From: Gentiana macrophylla
Lineage: Eukaryota > Streptophyta > Magnoliopsida > Gentianales > Gentianaceae
Direction: 5' to 3'
Length of the DNA stretch: 64,000 nucleotides
Assembly (NCBI GenBank): GCA_026214975.1
Contig: CM047806.1
Span: 100,718,739-100,782,738 of the forward strand
Shown here: one piece after another, positions 58,546 to 64,000 of the stretch
Layout: the number at the start of each line of letters is the position of its first letter
Numbering within the stretch: the stretch's first letter is position 1
The notes under the pieces: generated by a model
The model's input: only the letters and a program-made list of their open reading frames with translations
Databases searched by the model: none
Told to the model about the DNA's origin: nothing
Translations under genes and position numbers: made by a program

Positions 58546-59262
58546 TACCGAAAGGCTCATTGATGTCTGGAAGCCTCCGCTAGTTGAAAGCTCGATCCTC
58601 GGTCTGACGCGCCCATTCCAACCCAGGAGCCTCGAGTTCCACATTAAAAAGGCGGACAACCTTCAGTTATTTCAACTTCAAGGCGGAAAGATTAGCTGAC
58701 CTTGAAAGAAACTTCCGGATCAGCCCGAAACTCAGCTAGCAGGTGGGCTCCTCACCGTGATCTGACCTTCTTAGGGATTGGAAAGAAAAGGTTCAGTCTC
58801 TTCAGTGGGCTCCTCACCGTGATCTGCCCTTCCCTACCTTTTGTGAATACATAGAAGTATCCAAGCGGAGATACGGTCGGCTCAAACCGCAGCAAGTGGT
58901 TAAGCACTATGAAGGCCATAACGGTCTTCACCGCTCCCAGCGTGAGGTCGCTAGGCATAGCAGTAATTGCTTTTAAAAGTTCGACAATGAAAGATTAACG
59001 GGTTGCCAAAGCCCGCAATGAAGGGCATCAAAATAAAGCGGCATAAGATCTCGCCTCTCGCGTCTATATAATCGAGACTTGACTGGCTCAAAAAGATAGT
59101 GATGTCGGAAATTCGGGTTCATATGAAGCTCGCTCGAAAAATTGTCGAGGTCTTAGATCGAGTTAGTTGCCCTCCATCTGTTAACTATTTCATTATCAAA
59201 ATCTCCCTGGAGTGCGACCTCCACAGCGACCTCAGGACTGTCCCCTTCGCCCCCATGATAGC
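58546..59262. other. Interior debris of the plus-strand element
   Basis: No intact ORF. GTGGGCTCCTCACCGTGATC occurs twice (about 58744 and 58806), a short direct repeat. Confidence 0.4.
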
Positions 59263-60873
59263 TGTTTTATAGTATATCAACTTTGATCGGCAAAGTACCC
59301 AGTTGGTTGTAGTATAAAACTAGCGGGCAAGGTCGTAATCCCACATGGAATCTAGTTAAATACCAAAGCTAGCATCGTCTCTAGTTTAGATCAACACAAT
59401 TTTCGGGAAGGTTATTAAACTACAAAGTCTATTTCTACAACGACTAAATTATAACGAGAGTTAGAAACACTTAAAAGAGACAGCCGAGTAATGTAACAGT
59501 CAACTACTTGCTGAACCCTAGCTAGTCCGGAAGTGTCCTTAACCTACCTAAACATTCTCGATGTCATTCATAGGGTGTCATCGTTTCCTAAATCCAAGTG
59601 TAAAACACCATACAAAAATCTACCATCCTATGCTAGGTTCAACAGTCCGCTGACCGGATTTAACTAACCTAGCACGGTCTAAGTTCAATGAAACGCTCAA
59701 CAAGTTGATACAAAACTCACACACAAAACCGAACTCAGTCAGTTTTATAGGGTGATTCTAGAAACGATACATTATAAACCCGTATCCTCTCGCAAAATAT
59801 ATTTATAAACAGGATACGTATAATACGATTATCGAGTGATCAATTCAACAAACATGATGGAGTATAAGTTCAAGAATTATGAATACATCATGAATCAACA
59901 ATCAAACACAACAAGAACACCACATAAACGAACTAGGGTTCGATTTCGAAGATTATCGCATAACTCGGCTATATAACGATTAGCTACTCATTCTAACTAT
60001 AAAAATGCAACAATTCATTGAAGAACATCAACATACAATCAAAAGAAACATAAAAGTGGTACCTTTGTTACAATATAGATGAAATATCCACAAGAAGAAA
60101 ACCGAAAACAAGTCTAAAAATCAACTCCGGAAATCCGTAATTAACAACGATCCAAGCTTGATTCTACAAAGAAGTGTTAAAACTAGCTTCAATCTACTCT
60201 AATGGTGTAAGGAATGTGAAAATTCATAGTTTCAGCTTCTCTCTCAAGGAAGAAGATGATATATATGATGTATATCCACTGAAAATGCCTTTTATAGTGG
60301 GCTGGTCAAGTGGACCTTTGCACCATAAGCGGGTGCCTACAAAGATGGGCCACCGCCTATCCCTAAAATCAACCCAAAACTAGGGTTTCTAAGGCTTTCA
60401 TGGGCGGTGGTCTATGATCCATAGGCGGTCGCCTATCATCAGGCCATTTCCTTCTAAACTCTCTGTTGTTGTAGGCGGCGCCTAACATCAGGCCTAGTAT
60501 TCCTTAACTCCTAGTACTTTCTAGGCGGTGGCCTACTAAATCATGGTCGAGCGCCTATGGATTTTTCTCCAAAACGTGGACTTTTTCACCATTCTGAAAC
60601 TCTAAAATGAGTTTTCTGGGTATCTCATACACCTAGTTCTGAAAAATACCAAAAACGACAACACACATAACCCCTATGGGACACTAAGGTGATTGAAAGT
60701 ATAATAAATACACCAAAAAATATTGAGAACCCCGGATTATTTGTCTGGATCTCTTAAACATCAAAACGGTGCAATACATGTCAAAACTAAGCCAAATGTT
60801 TCCGGAATCAGGTAAAACGAGTCTAAACGGGGTATAAAACACATATGAAAACAGAGTCGAGTTGACTCCGTCA
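59263..60873 (-). repeat. 3' LTR of a further gypsy-like element (F)
   Basis: TGTTTTATAG...CTCCGTCA, 1611 bp, followed by a polypurine-like tract and the TTTGCTCGCCCCCGAGCAAA block seen at the same place in A, B and E. On the minus strand several TAGGCG words (60340-60560), including ATAGGCGGTCGCCTAT, precede CTATAAAAGG (about 60295). The other LTR is outside the window. Confidence 0.7.
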
Positions 60874-62470
60874 ACTACAGCCTACTTAGAGTTTGCTCGC
60901 CCCCGAGCAAAACCGACCGTTTCAAAGAGAAATAGAGTCAACACTGTCACTGTATAACGAGTCTCCCATATCATATAGGTAAGACAATAGTAAAAACACA
61001 AATACATAAAAATTTGGTTCTACCTTGTGTTGAATAATGAAGGGGGGTGTGTGTGAATAGCTTCTCCGACATTAACTACTAACGACCGGTTCAGATTATA
61101 GACGCATAACATACCAGGGTTACACCGTAGGCTTATACGTCATAAACTTCTCCACTAATCGAGGTCTATCATCGTCTAGTACAGTTGAGCAGGACTTGCA
61201 TGGTTATATCGCTAGGCTAGGATTTGGTCTATGAAAGAATATTTACGATAAAAATAGAAAGAGATGGTGCAAAAGAGCTTTAATCGAGAAATATGAACAC
61301 GAAACCTTGTTATCAACTTCGTCTTCAATCTTTCCGACTATTTACAGTTCTGAAAACAAAATCAAACCCTAACTCCAACTTCAATAATTTTTCCTATTAT
61401 ACAACACTATAGCCCATTTTTGGCCTTATAATAAAACTATACACATATACACGTACTGATTTTTTTGTTTTTGATAAAAGAAAGCGGAAAACTATATATA
61501 GAGAGAAATATTTACCAAGAATAGAAGGGTACTACATGACATTTTCGATCAAAACTGAAACCGACACATTGTCACATTACTCGTTCTCGATAACTCGTAA
61601 ATCATAACACCACATCATAATCATGTCCCAATAATGCCTCGCAACATCGTAAAATAAATGCGTGGAACTGAAAAGCCCAAAAACAAGGTGGTCAAGGATA
61701 CGTAGACCGAAATAAATTTCGGGGTATCGGTCTTTAGGGGTTACTAACACGAAAGACTAGTTAGGGTGGCGGTCTAACCACCCTACAACAGGCTTAGTGG
61801 GGTAACAATGGATTAATCGTTTAGGTTGGCATTTGGCTCTGACTGGGTCAAAATAAATGCCAAAAACCGTCAACCCTTACCAAACAACAACGACCTTTCT
61901 ATTTCTTCTCGAAATTACTAATATAAGTTCTAGGTAACCGGGTCATACGATAACTATAATCGTTCACTAGTTGAGTAATTACGACGTCGAAATGTGAAAT
62001 TTTTTCAATTTTCAACACATGATCGAAGCTACAAAGTAGAATGTATTCGAGTAATTAACACATGTCAAACTACGGGATATGAAGGCTCGTAACACAATAA
62101 ACAATGTCGAAACTATAAAAATCTGAAAAACTTGCTCGAAATTTCACTAAAAGTCGATTAAAAACCAAGGCACGACTCGTAAAAATTAAACCGGAACAAA
62201 TTGGCTAACTAACCCCCACCCCTTACTTTAAATTTGAACACCGCCCTTGGTGTTTAAACAAAATGAAAACTAAGGTAGAATGCTTAGCTTAAAACCTGGC
62301 AAACGGCGAAATTTCGGTATGTGGCATCCATATCTCGAGCTCCCATGGTATCTGTACTATTGGACATATACTACCAACATCAAAGGTGTACAAGTATGGA
62401 GCATAGAACATATCATCGGGGATGCCACAGAAGCAAAATGGTATGCTTGGATCATTTGAATATATATACG

Positions 62471-62502
<32 letters not shown>

Positions 62503-64000
62503 ATGTACAGAACACACTTAATATACAACATGTATAATATACTACAAATGCCAAAATTAATTCTGCATACGTCAAAAAAAACTCTGCATACTCAAACATA
62601 AACGTGCAGTACCAACCATATAGTATGCAGATTAGGTACCAAGGAACAACATACAAAAGTGCAGTATCAAAAGAAATAACATATAGTAAGAAAATACCAT
62701 TACATACTTAGTTATGCATCATATACACCAAAACGTGACCACTACTATGGTCATTATATCCGAAATATGTAAAAAAATTGCAGCCTAAACGTGGACTAAG
62801 AACAATCCAAAATGTGGCCTACTATGGCCAATATTAACCGATAAAAGTTAAACGAAATGCAGAAAATTATAAATGACGGAAAATAAAATAGATAAAGTAG
62901 TTTATAATAAAAACTAAAAAAATACAGTGAAACACGAGGGGAAAGAAAAGCAATAAAAACACATTCTGAGTATAGAGTCCTCAACTCGACTTGCTACCCT
63001 CGAACTATGTCAGGGATAACTATACCAAAGGAGAGAAAACCGGTTCTTCACCCTACCAAAATCGTAGAAATTGAACAACCCCTGAAAACGAAATATGAGA
63101 AACATGAAGCTCAATCCCCACCACCACAACTGGTTTGATGAGTCCATTGCACAGAACAATGACTCACTTTCCCGAACGAATACATATCCCAACCAATAGT
63201 GACTCTAGCACCAAGTAATAACAATAAGGTTCTACATCCACAACAAACTCAATAGGGTGCACCCCTGTAGGTATTACAGTAGGGCTAAACGAAAACGAAA
63301 TAGGTGATTCAATGGATACAAGATTCATACACTCCTCGTAGCATTCCTCGATCCGGGGTGAATTTTACCAATATTTCACGTTCTCTCCTCTCAACCTCCT
63401 CCTTTCGATTAGTTTCTCAACTTGATGCTCCAAGTTTCTTATCGTAGCTAGCATTGTCCCATGTTAAGGCTGGAAAAGGTCCGATAAGATCGAGATCTCA
63501 GATGCTCTGCTCGCCGCACAATACGGATGGTAAGCGCCCGGATGAAGGGATATCCGCATGTTTACGGACCATTCCACTTGCTCCATTAGAAATGTAATAC
63601 CCTGCGCCAAAGAGCGCCAATTGTTGGATGTCACAAACACCTTGGTGAAGAAATTCCTCGTTTTCGCCAAGACTCGTAACACACCGATTCTATAAAGAAC
63701 TCCGCTCATCGATGGCAGCTCTTCTTACGAGAAGTGCGTTGTCGTCCGCGATTCCTCGAGCAAAGTGCAACATTGTATCTCATCTATCAACATGCGATCC
63801 CCACTTTGGTGGTGTATCTATATCCATAATCTCCACGTAATTTAATAACCCGATTGCGGGCGTCGCTAAATATTCAATCATGATGGAAGGATCCGCGAGC
63901 TCCTCTTCCATAAGTTAAAGCAAAGAGAGAGTTTTGATAAGTAGTGGCGAACGCTTTCGCTCGTTGTCCGATAAATTTATTGAAAACCCGCTGTTAGCTT
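60874..64000 (-). mobile_element. Interior of element F, 3' part
   Basis: Only short minus-strand open stretches (e.g. 63709-63464), none recognised. It probably represents the 3' untranslated region and the end of an Athila-type ORF. A (TA)n run lies at 62462-62498. Confidence 0.45.
62462..62498. repeat. (TA)n microsatellite
   Basis: Dinucleotide run within the interior of element F. Confidence 0.9.

Overview
This is plant nuclear DNA, most likely from a eudicot with a repeat-rich genome. The two host genes have the exon layout and motifs of plant specialised metabolism, and almost everything else is plant-type transposable elements: Athila-like Ty3/gypsy elements primed by tRNA-Asp, Ty1/copia elements, MITEs, a tRNA-derived SINE and a CACTA-like piece. 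No bacterial operon, CRISPR array or RNA gene was seen. The species cannot be named from the sequence.

Layout. 1-14100 is a retrotransposon pile: a copia-type LTR at the window edge, a non-autonomous Athila-like element A (1557-8691) lying in the reverse transcriptase (RT) of an older gypsy element D (8692-13026), then LTR debris. 14105-15125 is a probable hAT-like non-autonomous element directly upstream of the only nearly intact host gene, a CYP71D-type cytochrome P450 (15263-17417, + strand, two exons, SINE in the intron). 17930-19984 is another LTR plus an unrecognised broken ORF. From about 21390 a TPS-a-like terpene synthase pseudogene begins on the + strand. Its 139-bp and 249-bp exons have the classic terpene synthase sizes but lie 30 kb apart (22402 and 52687).

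The 30-kb gap is a four-level nest, all on the - strand: a copia element (about 23207-52485) in the terpene synthase intron; non-autonomous element C (27247-51404, target duplication GAATA/GAATC) in the copia gag; gypsy element B (32283-50619, perfect TCGAT duplication) in the right LTR of C; and element E (37815-45972) in the RT of B. After the terpene synthase end (53305) come a MITE, a copia remnant, a + strand gypsy LTR and gag start broken by a solo LTR (57033-58419, perfect GTCGA duplication), and the start of another gypsy-like element (59263 to the window end).

How the genes relate. A CYP71D-type P450 next to a terpene synthase on the same strand resembles the terpene synthase/P450 pairs of plant terpenoid clusters. 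Here the synthase is dead: it is 5' truncated, lacks the second half of DDxxD and has frameshifts. The P450 has a reading-frame conflict at its splice junction.

The most unusual signal is in the retroelements. Each Athila-like family carries its own short palindromic word, for example TCTCGCAATTGCGAGA in C, TCCGCCTAGGCGGA in D, TCGGTAATTACCGA in E and CGATTAATTG/CAATTAATCG in B. The word sits about 100-160 nt downstream of the primer-binding site. A version of the same word recurs in U3 upstream of the putative TATA box, so it would occur near both ends of the genomic RNA. The position is kept while the sequence changes between families.
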